A DNA stretch of 64,000 nucleotides, from positions 207,684,958 to 207,748,957 of the forward strand of contig OU426978.1 in NCBI GenBank assembly GCA_911387785.2, read 5' to 3'. Of the stretch, positions 33,326 through 44,270 are shown piece after piece. This DNA is from Aelia acuminata. Taxonomy: Eukaryota > Arthropoda > Insecta > Hemiptera > Pentatomidae. Position 1 is the first letter of the stretch. Each line of letters begins with the position of its first letter. A program made the position numbers and the translations under genes. The notes beneath the pieces were generated by a model. That model was not told where the DNA came from, did not search any database, and worked only from the letters and a program-made list of their open reading frames with translations.

Positions 33326-33475
33326 TATAACGAATTTTCAACCGCTGCCTCTAAGTAAATTAATCAACTTAAAATCTTTCTAGTAACGGGCCAATCTTTT
33401 CTCTTCTTATAAAAAATATTTAAAAATTATACTGAGAATAACAGGAAAAATTAATGAATTATAAATATATATATA

Positions 33476-33891
33476 CGAGCAGACCCTGCCACGCGTTGAA
33501 GTGGCTTAGTAGCTATAAAGCGTTGAATTATTTATATCCTATTCTTTTTTATAGTCAAATATAAATTGACTGACAAAGATAAAAACGTTTCAGCTAATTT
33601 AAAAACCAACGGGACACATGTAAAAGGTATGATTGGAACAGGGTTTAGTTCAATCACAATAGACACTTAGCAAAAATGTAATATGGAAAAAGATTAATTT
33701 GATCTTTTGCCATAACACATATCATTTAAATTCAGAATACAACACATGATGATATGAGATATCGTATTAGGAGGTTATAATAATATGTGCACAATGATTT
33801 TGTTTAACGTGTCTTTTGCTAAAACAAATAGATTCGATGTTTTCCCCACACGTGAAATGGCGACACATAATTTGCCATAGGAAAAGCAAGG
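33476..33891 (-). pseudogene. Helitron helicase C-terminal remnant with 3' end
   Basis: Minus strand, frame at 33891-33774: PCFSYGKLCVAISRVGKT then SNLFVLAKDTLNKIIVHILL and stop. This is motif VI and the tail of the Pif1-like helicase of Helitrons (usual form FSHGQLYVAxSRV). The His-Gly-Gln is decayed to Tyr-Gly-Lys, and a stop lies just upstream (WNxKNP). About 270 bp further on, a hairpin GCCAC-ttcaacgc-GTGGC and GGGTCTGCTCG mark a decayed CTAG-type terminus. Rep and the remaining helicase motifs were not found upstream. Confidence 0.7.
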
Positions 33892-35138
33892 ATTTTTCTA
33901 GTTCCAACCGGAAAAAATAGATTAATGCTTATCCTCTCTAAACAACGAATGAAAATGAAGTGTTGTGTCAATAAATCCACTTACACCCCTATCTGTTGGA
34001 AATTTATAAAACTTATAAATAAACACTATCAAATGTACTATTACAAGCATTTAATTTGCAAAAAAAGAAATATTGAGGCCATTAATCGACATAAAAACTA
34101 TCCTATCTTTTAAGTGGGACAAAAATTCTTAAAATGAGCCAAATTTCATCAAAATCGGTTGTGTTGTCTCTGATTTTACCTCCGACAAACACGAAACACT
34201 TTCTAAGAGTGTATTTTCAATTTGTTCTTATTTATACTATTTTTTTTTTACCAATCATAGTGTGAAAAACAAAACAAACAAAAAAACATATGATTTAAAT
34301 GAGTTGTAGACTTGTTGTTGGAACAAACTGGTCTAGTACATGTTTGTGACTGTTCGAGTACATGTTCGACAATAATCGATGCTTGTTTGGAACCTTCTAG
34401 GCACAGCCCGATTAGAATTGTGATAATTTATATTTTTTGTTCTTTACCTCTTCCTGGTGAGTAGGGCGGGTAGTATTCGATTTATGGCATAAAGTTTTAT
34501 CCTAACAAAATGAAAGAATGCATGTGAGAAATCGAATAAACGAATGATGAGATGAGAAATGATCAGCTAAGCAGTTAAGATCACTGTATTGTCAATCACT
34601 CCACAATTCATCCTCCATATAGAGAGATAATAACAAACGAGATATATTACACCACATAATGTAGGCTAAAATCGACGTTAAAAAGTATCAGTCTTTTTTT
34701 TTGACTCCTTAGTTTCAAACATTTGTTGGAAAGCGTTGGTGTAGGCTGACCTCTGGATTAAATTACTTAATTTTAAGTGGAACGTGAAATTAATTAAGTA
34801 TTTAGCAATTAATTATTAGACAAGCGAGTCTAATAGCGTTCAACGGTTGAAGGGGCGTTAAACCCAATTAGAAAAAAGAAAAGAAAAACAAACTCGGTTG
34901 AATTCCATGGCACAAGTCTGGAGTATTATAACGAGGTATCTAAACCTTCCCGAGTCGAATTCCTGACTGTTAATAACCTCAGAGAAAATATTTTACATCT
35001 GAACATCTTATTTCAGTATTATTTAGTAATTTGAACGTTTCTCATCGAAAATTTCGTCAAAACGAAAGAGTATTTTTATGTCTAGAAAACGTAATCGAAA
35101 TAAAAATTCCTTTTAAAGATGAGAGAAAGTCAACTGTA
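33892..35138. other. No gene seen; TE-like patches
   Basis: GAGCCAAATTTCATCAAAATCGG-like text near 34135-34160 is typical of Helitron or RTE untranslated regions and may be the upstream body of the Helitron. Nothing else was classified. Confidence 0.4.
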
Positions 35139-35188
35139 ATTCTTTACGATAGGTTGAATGATTGTCAGGATTTTCAGTTAATTTTATA

Positions 35189-35228
35189 AGCCGACGTTTC
35201 GATCCAACTTTTGGATCTTCATCAAGGC
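35189..35228 (-). ncRNA. Hammerhead-like motif, left arm
   Basis: Minus: AAGCC-TTGATGA-A-GATCC-loop-GGATC-GAAACGTC-GGCTT. Stem I (AAGCC/GGCTT) and a 5-bp stem II are intact, and GAAAC and ACGTC are present. The first core base C is T, which should impair cleavage. Confidence 0.6.
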
Positions 35229-35300
35229 TTCTGAGTCCAGAGTAATAAAAAGACTGAGTATTTGTTTAATATAATAATATTGTATAACTCTGGACTCAGA

Positions 35301-35340
35301 AGCCCTGATGAAGATCCACAAGTTGGATCAAAACGTTGGT
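35301..35340 (+). ncRNA. Hammerhead-like motif, right arm
   Basis: Plus: AGCC-CTGATGA-A-GATCC-loop-GGATC-AAAACGTT-GGTTT. CTGATGA is intact, but the GAAA core reads AAAA and GTC reads GTT. The two arms have lost different core bases. Confidence 0.6.
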
Positions 35341-35407
35341 TTTTAAAAATAAAAAAGTTTTAACTAAAAATCCTGACATATCATTCAACCTATGGTAAAA
35401 AATTCGT

Positions 35408-35593
35408 TTCGTTGATGAAGGGGAAATGTAAAAAAAAAAAAAAAAAAAAATGAAACATTGTACATAGTAATCAAACTGTTACTGTGGAAATGCTAACTAA
35501 CTGGGCCATTACCTGGGATTCATAGGGTTTTTTAGCGTTATTAATTTATTTTCCCATAATTAAAACCCGATTGAGCAAACAATGATTTGAAAA
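35408..35593. other. Spacer with poly-A
   Basis: A 20-bp A run near 35431-35450 and no other feature. Confidence 0.5.
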
Positions 35594-35795
35594 ATGTCTA
35601 ATAGGTATTGCTCGGTCCCTCAGTGTTCAATTAGAAAATCAAAAGACGTGTCATTCCATTTATTTCCAAAAAAATAAAAAGTTTCTTAAAGAGTGGATTG
35701 TAAAATTAAGAATAGATAAGCCTGTTTCTTAACATATGTCATGCAACATATGATATGCAGTCTTCATTTTAAAGACAGTGACTATATTTATGCAG
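35594..35795 (+). pseudogene. THAP zinc-finger exon, frameshifted
   Basis: ATG at 35594 opens MSNRYCSVPQCS then KDVSFHLFPK, the first half of a THAP domain (C-x4-C pair). A run of seven A shifts the frame. The next frame reads NKKFLKEWIVKLRIDKPVS, with the invariant Trp. After a second shift comes HMICSLHFKDSDYIYA, with the Cys and His that complete the C2CH zinc site. The block ends at GCAG|GTAAAT, a good splice donor. All four zinc ligands and the Trp are present, so decay is recent and limited to two small indels. THAP domains bind DNA and occur in P- and Kolobok-type transposons and in host factors derived from them. Confidence 0.75.
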
Positions 35796-35859
35796 GTAAA
35801 TAGTAGTATTTGACATTTTATTATTCCAAAATGCTAGTTTTATGCAAATAACATTGGGA

Positions 35860-36178
35860 CCATAGTGCCATAGATTTGTTTTTCTTTTTTAATTTTCCCC
35901 ATTTTTGTCTTACATCCGCTTTACATGTAAAATTACAAGAAAACTGCTTATTATTATTAATATATTTGATTTCCAGTTTTATTTGATGGGACAGTCCTTT
36001 AAGATCGCTTGTTTGAAGGCACAAGGCTTGTAATATAAGCTTTTTACTTCTAGATATTATTCCACATATAATTATGTGGTTTACATCAAGGATAGCCTGC
36101 CCTTCAATTAATGGTCATTTAAAATTACCAATTATCTTTATCACATCAACTATGTCTATCCCCGTTGCTTCCGACATT
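35860..36178 (-). pseudogene. SWIM/YqaJ-type TE protein, N-terminal remnant
   Basis: The minus-strand frame from ATG at 36178 reads MSEATGIDIVDVIKIIGNFK, one TGA, then PLIEGQAILDVNHIIICGII, LILQALCLQTSDLKGLSHQI and FSCNFTCKADVRQKWGKLKK. The CLQTS, PHEI-like (SHQI) and CxxxCKA blocks resemble the part leading into a SWIM zinc finger in insect proteins that also carry a YqaJ-type nuclease. The following CxH half of the finger is lost (KWGK) and no nuclease follows. It faces the THAP exon across about 65 bp. Family assignment is from memory of the motif pattern. Confidence 0.5.
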
Positions 36179-37000
36179 TTGCCAAACTACTAGGGCACCC
36201 TATAGTCGATTGCGCCCGCGAATAAGATGAGAGTTCAGAAAAAAATTATGAAGAAACAAACCTACAATAAAGAGCCTGAATAGATTCTACATTAGTTTGA
36301 CTGAAACTAATAGACAATAATCATTGTTCCGGTCAATTCAGAGTGACCAGAACTGGTTAACAATGACCACCTAACCCTCAGGCAGAGACGATGACATCAC
36401 CAGACAAGCACCGCGGCACAAGAAGGCACACCACTGTGAAGTTGCATAACCTTTCCCAACGCTGTGAGGGTGCTCGCTGTGTTACGAGGCACAGGCAAAT
36501 GTCAAAGGTATCATCATCGATTGGAGGTACTTATCGGGGTTCACCTTAATGGCAATGTTACATTTCATAGCTGAGCGGCAGATCTACCATATAAAGATCT
36601 CTCCTTTGTGATAGCATTAAAATATTAACAGAGGAAACAGACAACTAAATATAGTCTTATATCACAATATTCTTTAGCAATAGCATTAGGCTGAAAAATA
36701 AAAAAATTAAGATCTGAAACAATGGCAGAGAGAAAGTAAGACCACTCCTTAAAGCACTTCACCAATACCGTAATTATGTACATAAAATTTTTCAAACCCC
36801 TAACTTGATTTGAAGGAACTATTAGGAGGTGTGCAAAACAATTAGCGTCCGTACAGTGAACAACACCTCTCAGTAAAAGTATTGTATGGTTTTTTGAATA
36901 ACTTAACGCGTGGATAGCGTATAGTGTGTACCATTTGACTTAATCATTTGATTGAGGGATATATCTACAATTGGAGCAATATTCTTCATAAAAAAAAAAA
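36179..37000. other. No gene seen
   Basis: 36.3-36.6 kb is somewhat GC-richer and may be the 5' flank of the SWIM/YqaJ remnant. No frame or RNA is supported. Confidence 0.4.
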
Positions 37001-37136
37001 TCTGGTGCGATGTGCATAACACACAACTTACTCTTAGAAACTTATTTAGATTAGAAATTGAGGTTTTTCATTGATATGTAAACGCCATTTCTTAACTTCA
37101 CACACATTTCCACATTTATATGCTAATATTTGTATC
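37001..37136 (+). mobile_element. HINE-like element, 5' fragment cut by a mariner
   Basis: TCTGGTGCGATGTGCATAAC to TTATATGCTAATATTTGTA follows the family, then switches at TA into the mariner end at 37137. Other copies continue TACCTCCATAAGTTATAGAG, so the junction is the mariner insertion point. Confidence 0.7.
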
Positions 37137-37440
37137 AGGTCATCCCATAAGTAATGTCGGTTTTTAATGGCGTGCTATAACGTATAGGATAAAATTAATG
37201 AAACATGTCCAATCTAAAATGTATTTACTATCTTGTTGTATAACAGTTTGCCATCTTGAAACCAAAATTTGAATGCCTGTTCTGAAAAATTCCTTTGGTT
37301 TTGAATTAAAGAAAGCTAACACCTCGCTTTTCAGCTCATCCACTGAATTCACGTTTTTGCCGCTTAATGAGTTTTGGAGACTGCGGAAAAGCATATCCCC
37401 TCTTACTTGACTTGCTTTTTCTATCAAATCAGTGCATGCT
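37137..37440 (-). mobile_element. Mariner 3'-terminal fragment
   Basis: The left edge CAGGTCATCCCATAAGTAAT is a mariner TIR read from the end. It is followed on the minus strand by the transposase C-terminus. The other half of the element is missing. Confidence 0.75.
37164..37427 (-). pseudogene. Mariner transposase C-terminal fragment
   Basis: The frame contains LFRSLQNSLSGKNVNSVDEL, KSEVLAFFNSKPKEFFRTGI and SRWQTVIQQDSKYILD, the tail found after the last catalytic Asp in mariner (SETMAR-like) transposases. The usual SPDLAPSDYH before LFRSL is replaced by EKASQVRGDM, so the element is broken just upstream and no catalytic residue remains. It belongs to a different mariner lineage from the 31.8-33.3 kb element. 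Confidence 0.8.
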
Positions 37441-38653
37441 CTGATGAATAAAAAAGTAGATTATCTTGGCGATCGCCTTAATTTTCGCAAAAATAATTCG
37501 TTATAAAAATTTTGTTTCTCATTCTTTATTTCTCTCTTTCTTTTTATATATTTATTTAATTCAACCTATTTATTTTTTATTATTTATTATGTAAAGTCAT
37601 CAATTTAATTTTTTTACTATGCACTAGACTGTTACAGGTAATGATTTTTTTTTTTGTAATTTTAAAATGTTAGTTTAACAGTTATTCAAGGGTATACTAC
37701 TCCTTCAGCGCATTCTAAAAACAATAATAACTTAAAATAGCCCTAAAAAAAATGTTCTTAATATGAATTGTATTTATGTAAAAGAATACAGATAGCTATA
37801 TGTTTTTCCCGATCTATAAACAATTTGAGAAGCAAGAAATACAATCTTAACCTCCTTTGCAAAAAACGAAATCAAAAACATTTTCTGATAGTTTTTAATT
37901 CTATTAGTTATAATACAGTCGCAATTAGTACCACGGAAACCGATAGTTTCCTTAAATAATCTGAAAGTAGAAATATTTCACTGTTACATCCATATTCCAT
38001 ATCAGCTAACTTCTACTACTTTTTAATTCCTAAAAGTAACCTAATTTTGATTTTTTCGTTTTGGAAAACATTCAACATATAATACTCCAAAGTTTGTTTA
38101 TCTATATAGAGTAAATTTATTTATTAATGAGGTACAAATAAATAAAATATCAGAACGATGAGTAATATTCGACTTGCCCTTTGTATTTAATAACAAAACA
38201 TAATGTACCGCACCACAAGATAACTTTAATGCTCCATAAAAAAATAATGTGTCAAATCACATTTGCTACGGGTCAATTGATGACTAACCACCATGAAACC
38301 GCAAAATGAAACGATTTATTCGGGAAAAAAAATCTTAACGGTCTCCGAAGTTTATCTATTATTATTCCATAAAACACTCGAACTGATTGATAGCTAAAAC
38401 ATTATCGGAAAATAACAATAACAGATTTTTTTGGAGATTCCAACTTCAAATCAACCTATATAATATATATAGTCAGGGTCTATGGATGTATTATATAGAT
38501 ATTATATGATATATGATATATGAGGTACATTGTATATGAAATATGAACAAAACTAGTCAAAAACACTAACTCCTCAACTCTTATTAATAAACTATATTAA
38601 ATTACATTTTGGTGCATAAAAAATAGTTTAAAATAGAATACTTATTTATTATA
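37441..38653. other. No gene seen
   Basis: Strongly AT-rich. A TATGATATATGATATATGAG low-complexity patch lies near 38505-38525. Confidence 0.5.
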
Positions 38654-38765
38654 CAAGTGACGAAAGTAGATCATTTTACAACTCGAGTGAAACGTTTACC
38701 CACACGAGCGAAGCGAGTGTGGTAATTTCACGAGAGTTGTAAATTCTACTTTTTTCACGAGTGTA
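38654..38765. repeat. Foldback repeat
   Basis: TTTACAACTCGAGTGAAA faces TTTCACGAGAGTTGTAAA. Inside is CCACAC-gagcgaagcgag-TGTGG, and outside GAAAGTAGA/TCTACTTTT continues the pairing. A second pair, TTCTGTAATCGT (38778) and ACGATTACAGAA (about 39180), may be the TIRs of a larger element around it. Confidence 0.6.
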
Positions 38766-40537
38766 ATATTAAATTTTTTCTGTAATCGTGTAATACATGT
38801 TCAGATCTAACCAGAATATGAACAAAATTAGGATGTTGTGAAGATTATGGTATGTTGTTGGTAGGTTATAAGCATGGTTGTGAAAGGTTATGTTTTAAAA
38901 ACAAGTGCAGGTTATAAAAAAGGAAGGTAATTATTATTATATTTAAATTTTAAAATATATTGATTATTTCCACCAATAATTCATTCACATTTCAATTTAT
39001 TTTGTAAAAATAAATTCTTACAATGTTAAGAAACATTTAAAAGCATTTAATTTCCAACTTTAAATTATTTTTTAATTTATACTTATTACTAATTAAGAAG
39101 GCAATTCACTTTCTTCACTCTATTGCAAAATGTTTCACTTTCTTCACTCATTTCAGTTTAGTAATGTTACCATTATTCAACGATTACAGAAAAATGTTAA
39201 TTTTAAAATATATGCTTCTACATATATATAACTTAAGACTTATAACTAATGAGATCAATATAAGATACAATAATGAGACTCATTTGAATTGAAAAAAAAT
39301 CATGAATAATTCAAACATATAATTAGTTGTTTGCTTTTTAAAATAAATGTCCATTAAATAATAGAGTAATAATCAGTAAAATAATCAGTCAAAATAAAGA
39401 AATGTAAATTTCAAATGTTGAATAAAATAGGATTAATGCCAAATTGCTTTTGAAGATAAAATTTTTTTTAGAAAACAAACAATGTATAATAATCATTTAC
39501 ATAAATATATAGGAGAGCCGAGTGTTTTAAGGCAATTAAAAGCAAAAATTGTTCCCTGTTCTCGAGGTAGTGTGGGCAGCAGTGTTAGTCTTGCTCAGAA
39601 GTACGATCCTATTACTCAGATACGGTTACGATTCAGTTAAAAGGGTCGTTACATGTTGATACTTTTGGTAACCTTCTTATTTTTTTTTTGTTTTCATCGT
39701 TGGTATGGCTTTGAATACCCTTTTAGAAGTTGTAAGAAGAAGAAGCAATAAATTCGAAATGACTTAAAGTTAGAGATAATATCTATGGTTTTCTGGTATA
39801 TTTCACTAATAGTAATGAACAGGGTAATGCAACACTACTGTAAGTGAACACTAATACGTAAAACACGTTTCATTGATTTTAAATCACTGTCGTTTAAATA
39901 AAAAACTTTCTTGGCGACTAAATAAGAAATGACACATTTTTTTTTTGTTGCTTATGCGTTTATTTATATTAAATAATATAGTGGGTTAATATAGGAACAT
40001 TAAGTAGAAAAATACACGATGAGAGATAATGGCATTCCGAATGATGAATGACGTTCCGATGGATAGTGTGAAGGAGTAGAGTGATTGACAGATGGGCTCC
40101 ACTGATTGATTTTCACTAATCCGATTTTCAATCATGAGACGTGAAGGTCAGTCAGACTTGTGAACCTCCTCAGAATCAAAGATTACTCTTAATATATTCA
40201 TATTTCCACCTTCAAACTAGTATCATTGTTTATGATATTAAAGGATAAAATTAATAATAAATTATAAAAATGTAAGACTCAGTTAAGATTCTTATATATA
40301 ACAATGAATTGGTAGGATATAAGGAATTATGCTAACAATGTCACAAACCCTGACTGATCGCTTGTCATACGAAGCAGAGCGAGCAAGGATTGTACTGGAT
40401 GGTGACATGGCAAAGATGTTACGAAACGTAATAAAGCCTTAAAAACATTTAAAATTATAAAAATTCATTATTAAATGTTTAAAAGAATTTTATCTAAAGA
40501 GAAATTAGCTAAGGAAGTTATGACCTAGAGATTAATT
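38766..40537. other. No gene seen
   Basis: AT-rich, no supported feature apart from the possible outer TIR near 39180. Confidence 0.5.
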
Positions 40538-40600
40538 ATGACCAGGATTCGAACCCGGATCTCCGCATAACGTTTGAGGTGTGCTTACTACCCAGGGACA
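40538..40600 (-). pseudogene. tRNA-like sequence (SINE head or tRNA pseudogene)
   Basis: Minus strand: CCTGGGTAGTAAGCACACC gives an A box, and CCGGGTTCGAATCCTGG a perfect T arm and B box with a 5-bp stem. The acceptor stem does not close properly and the anticodon arm is poor, so a functional tRNA is unlikely. Confidence 0.5.
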
Positions 40601-42427
40601 ATCTTTTCTCTTCAGAGTACAATTATTTAAAATAATATTTAAATCAATAAATCAAATAAAAATTCAATCATATTTTTTTAATGGTAACGTAAATGTGGTA
40701 ATCTACATATCTGTAGAGATATGTTACTTCTGAGTGTGGCCTATTTTGACAGGTCACGAGACCAAGATTTTGAATTTTTTTTTTTGAAGGATCTTTAAGA
40801 AATTATTTTCAATAATTCTTGTCTTTTTTTAAAAAACAAAAAATATGGGAACTGATTTAACGAGAAAAATGTGTCTCTGTGACACAAAGAGTCTCTGTGA
40901 CTACATTATTAACTTTATCACAACAACCCTCCCTATCAATTGGTCATTATTAGTGTTTTGACAAATGTCAAAATCCGGCTAAATGTGTCCCCTAATACAA
41001 AGTGTTAATGTGTTCATATGTTTTTCTATGTGTTGTAACATATTTGAGTCAAATCAAAGTAGCTTTTGGAAAACACTAAGTAGATTTCTAATATTTATTG
41101 CTTTCTTCTATTTAAAATCAATAAAAAATACTTAAGCGAATTTTACATCAAAATATTTCAAATTAATAGAATATTAAAAAATCTACAACAACCACGTTTA
41201 TTGATTTTTTGTTTGTGCAGTTTGTCATTAAGTTAGTTACTAAGAGAATGAATAAGCCTGTTGGAAGAGTTTTTTACATTCATGTTAATGTTCTTCGGAA
41301 TTCATGGATAATCGCTTTTATACTGCTTGCGTTGAAATCGTACCTTTTTTTTTTTTTTTTTAATGTTTATTTTGATTCTTACCCTGTTTCTTTAAGTACT
41401 TTTCAATCACTCTGATATTATTATTTTTTTCTATTGAGCTTTACTGTTTATATTTTTTCATCAAACATATTTTATAAATAAGAAGAATGGCTCTAAAATT
41501 ATTGGATAAAAATGCATATTGATTTTATCCACATTGACTATGTAATTTATAAAAGAAAGTTTTTTTTTTTCAATTTTATTTTAAATTGATATAAATTCTA
41601 TTATTTGTAATAGTTGCCGATTTTTTTCACAGGGGTAGAGGGTGCTAAAATACCATAAGAGAATTTGATCGATTTTAAGATTTAAATCCCAATATATTTT
41701 CGGCCTCGAATTGGACTAAATCATAAAATATACTTTTAGGTAAATTATTTAAAAATATTTTTTTCCGTTAAAAGTCATAAAAGATTCGATATTTTAAATT
41801 ACTTGTTTTGGACTTTTTCTTCTTTAGACAATAATGATTAGAACTCTTTCAAATGAAGCAAATGCCAGATAAAGACATGTATATAAGTAGAATGCTCAAT
41901 AGATAATAATACTGATTCATTTCACTCTATATATATATATATATATATGACCCTATACCTAATAAACTATTTTATTTAAATTAAAGTGAAGAAAGGATTA
42001 ATATAAAAAAATAATTTGAAATACATACTTAGAGTGTTGGTGTTTTTATTTTTTTTAATTCACATTGTTAAAGAATATCCCATGCTCATCAATGAAAAAA
42101 GAATATTCGATGATAGTAATTCGATCAGGAGTTATAGATTTTTAGAAGCTAAATGGCAAAATTTTCCCACTGTACGACGTACCACGAACATCTATTTACA
42201 CTTAAAAGCGAAGTCGAGCGAACAATGATGTCTGAATGCACCTATGCACCTTAATACAATAATTTTCATTATGAAGACAGCTGACGAAACTAGCGGCTGT
42301 TCTGGCTTTTGCTCTTATTATGGATAAAAGCAAAGGCTTAAAAATCTGAAAGGTCTAGATCTCATATTAACGATCTCAAAAGCGACACTAGCTGTATACC
42401 GGAACACATAGGCGAACAGATAAAGTA
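40601..42427. other. No gene seen
   Basis: AT-rich with an AT microsatellite near 41926-41949. The last part (42190-42230) contains CATCTATTTACACTTAAAAG and GAAGTCGAGC, shared with the LINE region near 45.57-45.61 kb. Confidence 0.45.
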
Positions 42428-43646
42428 GGGGAGACCGAGGGGAGTTGAAACAATTTTCACATTTTGTTTCATCCCCAAAATACTATAGACAGAAATCCTA
42501 TCATATTAGTACCAAACGATAGGCCATTCTTTACACTTGCGAATGGCTACCATAAAGAAATTTTAAGCGTTAAATATTAGTATAAGTCCCCCTCGTACCG
42601 AGGTAAGATGAAACATGTGTTTTTTGAGAAGTATTAAGATCTGTAAAATAAAAATGATGACATAATTTAAAGGTATTTATCAAAATTAAACTTTTGAAGT
42701 ACGAAACAAACTTTTTTATTAATATTTTGTGCTGATATATCAGTTAAGTAGGTCAGGTCAAATAATCAACTCCTAAAGTAGTTAAAAGTACCAAAAGTTC
42801 CTATTTGTAACATTAATTAAAATATCTGTAAGATAAACAAATGGTTTTACATCATAAATCTTTGAAATAAAATAATTATTAACTTTCAGCCGTTTCTTAA
42901 GTATTAAAATCACTTTTGATCAATATTTCTTCAAATTTTGTTACAATAGTCTCATAAATGTGAAAAATAAAAATATTATGATAATAAAAAAGGTCAATCT
43001 CACAAGCAGTTGTGGCAAACACGATGTTCCCCATCAATACAATTTTCATGAGCCCCGTTGTTGTATTTCAGACATTGCACCCATTTTTATTTGGCTCTGC
43101 TGTTTGAAAATGGCTCTAAAAACAAAGGCAAAAGGATTCTTCTTCTGCAGAATAGGTGTTATAGTAACCAATGTTCCCCTCTCTGCGGAAGTCATGCCAA
43201 TCACTTGTTTTTGTCTTCGAGTAGCAAAACGAGGTGAGTAGAAACAGCCTGTTTTAAATCTCATCGGTAAAAAACAACCTCCTAATTTTTAATTAATCCA
43301 AAATCAAGAAGCAACTACACAGAAATCAATTGTATCAAGCATATATAATAAATCTTAAGTTAATGAGCTTTTGAAACATATATAACTTAAACCAAAATAC
43401 AAAACCCTTATCAAAATATAAGCATTTAAAAAAAAAAAAAAACGTTAAAACCTACTTTTCACGATTTTTGTCACATGGCACGCAGAACCCCAAAGCCGTG
43501 CGACTTACGCTACCGACGCGAACTGACATGTCAGCAGGCGGAGAGAAGTGATTGATAAACGCAGTTGCCAAATCGCTAGCGATTTTAAGTTCCGAGAAAT
43601 CGCAATTGTTTCAACTCAGCTCTTTTCAAATCCCCTCGGTCTCCCC
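42428..43646 (-). mobile_element. Pogo/Jerky-like DNA transposon, degenerate
   Basis: GGGGAGACCGAGGGGA at the left end is mirrored by TCCCCTCGGTCTCCCC at the right, with TA on both sides. The minus strand carries a fragment of a pogo-type transposase. The element is 1219 bp, shorter than an autonomous copy. Its TIRs resemble those of 16305-17203. Confidence 0.8.
43046..43264 (-). pseudogene. Pogo/Jerky-type transposase fragment
   Basis: The frame reads PRFATRRQKQVIGMTSAERG then TLVTITPI. 'KQVG.xTSAERGxxVT' is the block ahead of the second catalytic region in DDE_1 (pogo, Jerky, CENP-B-related) transposases. After it the frame continues FAFVFRAIFKQQ, a decayed form of the PPxFIFPR motif, and stops. 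Catalytic Asp residues are not covered by what survives. The surrounding TIRs and orientation agree with this being the element's own former transposase. Confidence 0.65.
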
Positions 43647-44191
43647 TACCTGTTCAAATTCGTGTCTTATTTAGATTTAACCAACACTGTTTCGAACGGG
43701 ATGTTCGAACAGTGTAAACGAACCTTAAAAGACCATGCCCAAACAGACTCGCCTCCCACAACAGCGGAAGAGCACTCCAGAGGTACGGCAATAAACCAGC
43801 TGGCTGTGACGTTGGGAGAGCGGTACCAGCCATTACCATCAGGGCTAGTTGGCAACACTGAGGCCGGCCAGCTGTGGCAACACTGCTCGTCAGCGCTAGG
43901 TGTAGTCTTGTCTCTACTGAAATGGAGGTTTTGTCAGTCGGTCTATGGAGAATTCGTGATAAAAATATAAATTTATTCTATTAGGTTTTCGAGTTTAATT
44001 TTTTGATGGTGGTAATCTCAGAAACTGTTAGGCAAATCTAAATAAGAAACGAGCTTGAACAAGTATTTTATCCGTTCGTCTGTATGTTCGGGGATAGCGC
44101 TAGTTCGCTTTTGAGTTGGTTAAGTTAAGCCTCTAGACCTTCTTTCAGCATTTTCCTGACGTTTCTTTTATCCATAATTAGTTATATATAC
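43647..44191. other. Less AT-rich region without recognised gene
   Basis: 43.65-43.97 kb is less AT-rich, with open frames on both strands (43548-43970 plus; 43654-43858 minus). Neither has a known motif, and the plus frame begins inside the pogo element, so it is probably fortuitous. Confidence 0.35.
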
Positions 44192-44270
44192 ATATTACCT
44201 TTAGTTATGCATAAAGTGGCCTGTGTCTGACATGTGTGGCCTGACCTTTATGCATAACTAAAGGTAATAT
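44192..44270. repeat. 25-bp perfect inverted repeat
   Basis: ATATTACCTTTAGTTATGCA then TAAAG at 44192-44216 pairs exactly with 44246-44270 across a 29-bp spacer containing ACATGTGTGGCCTGACC. That spacer text recurs at about 44335-44355. Confidence 0.8.

Larger units (their letters stand above)
35139..35407. repeat. Inverted pair of Penelope terminal-repeat units
   Basis: Arms 35139-35242 and 35287-35407 are inverted copies (for example CTCTGGACTCAGAAGCC at the inner ends and ATCATTCAACCTAT at the outer ends) around a 44-bp AT-rich spacer. Each arm contains a hammerhead-type core, so this is a head-to-head palindrome of Penelope-type terminal sequence. Confidence 0.75.

Noticed and set aside
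40538..40600. Functional tRNA gene
   Set aside because: The T arm and B box are perfect, but acceptor and anticodon arms do not fold properly; a SINE head or pseudogene is more likely.
43548..43970. 140-codon plus-strand frame as a gene
   Set aside because: It starts inside a pogo-like transposon, crosses its TIR and has no known motif or splice signals.
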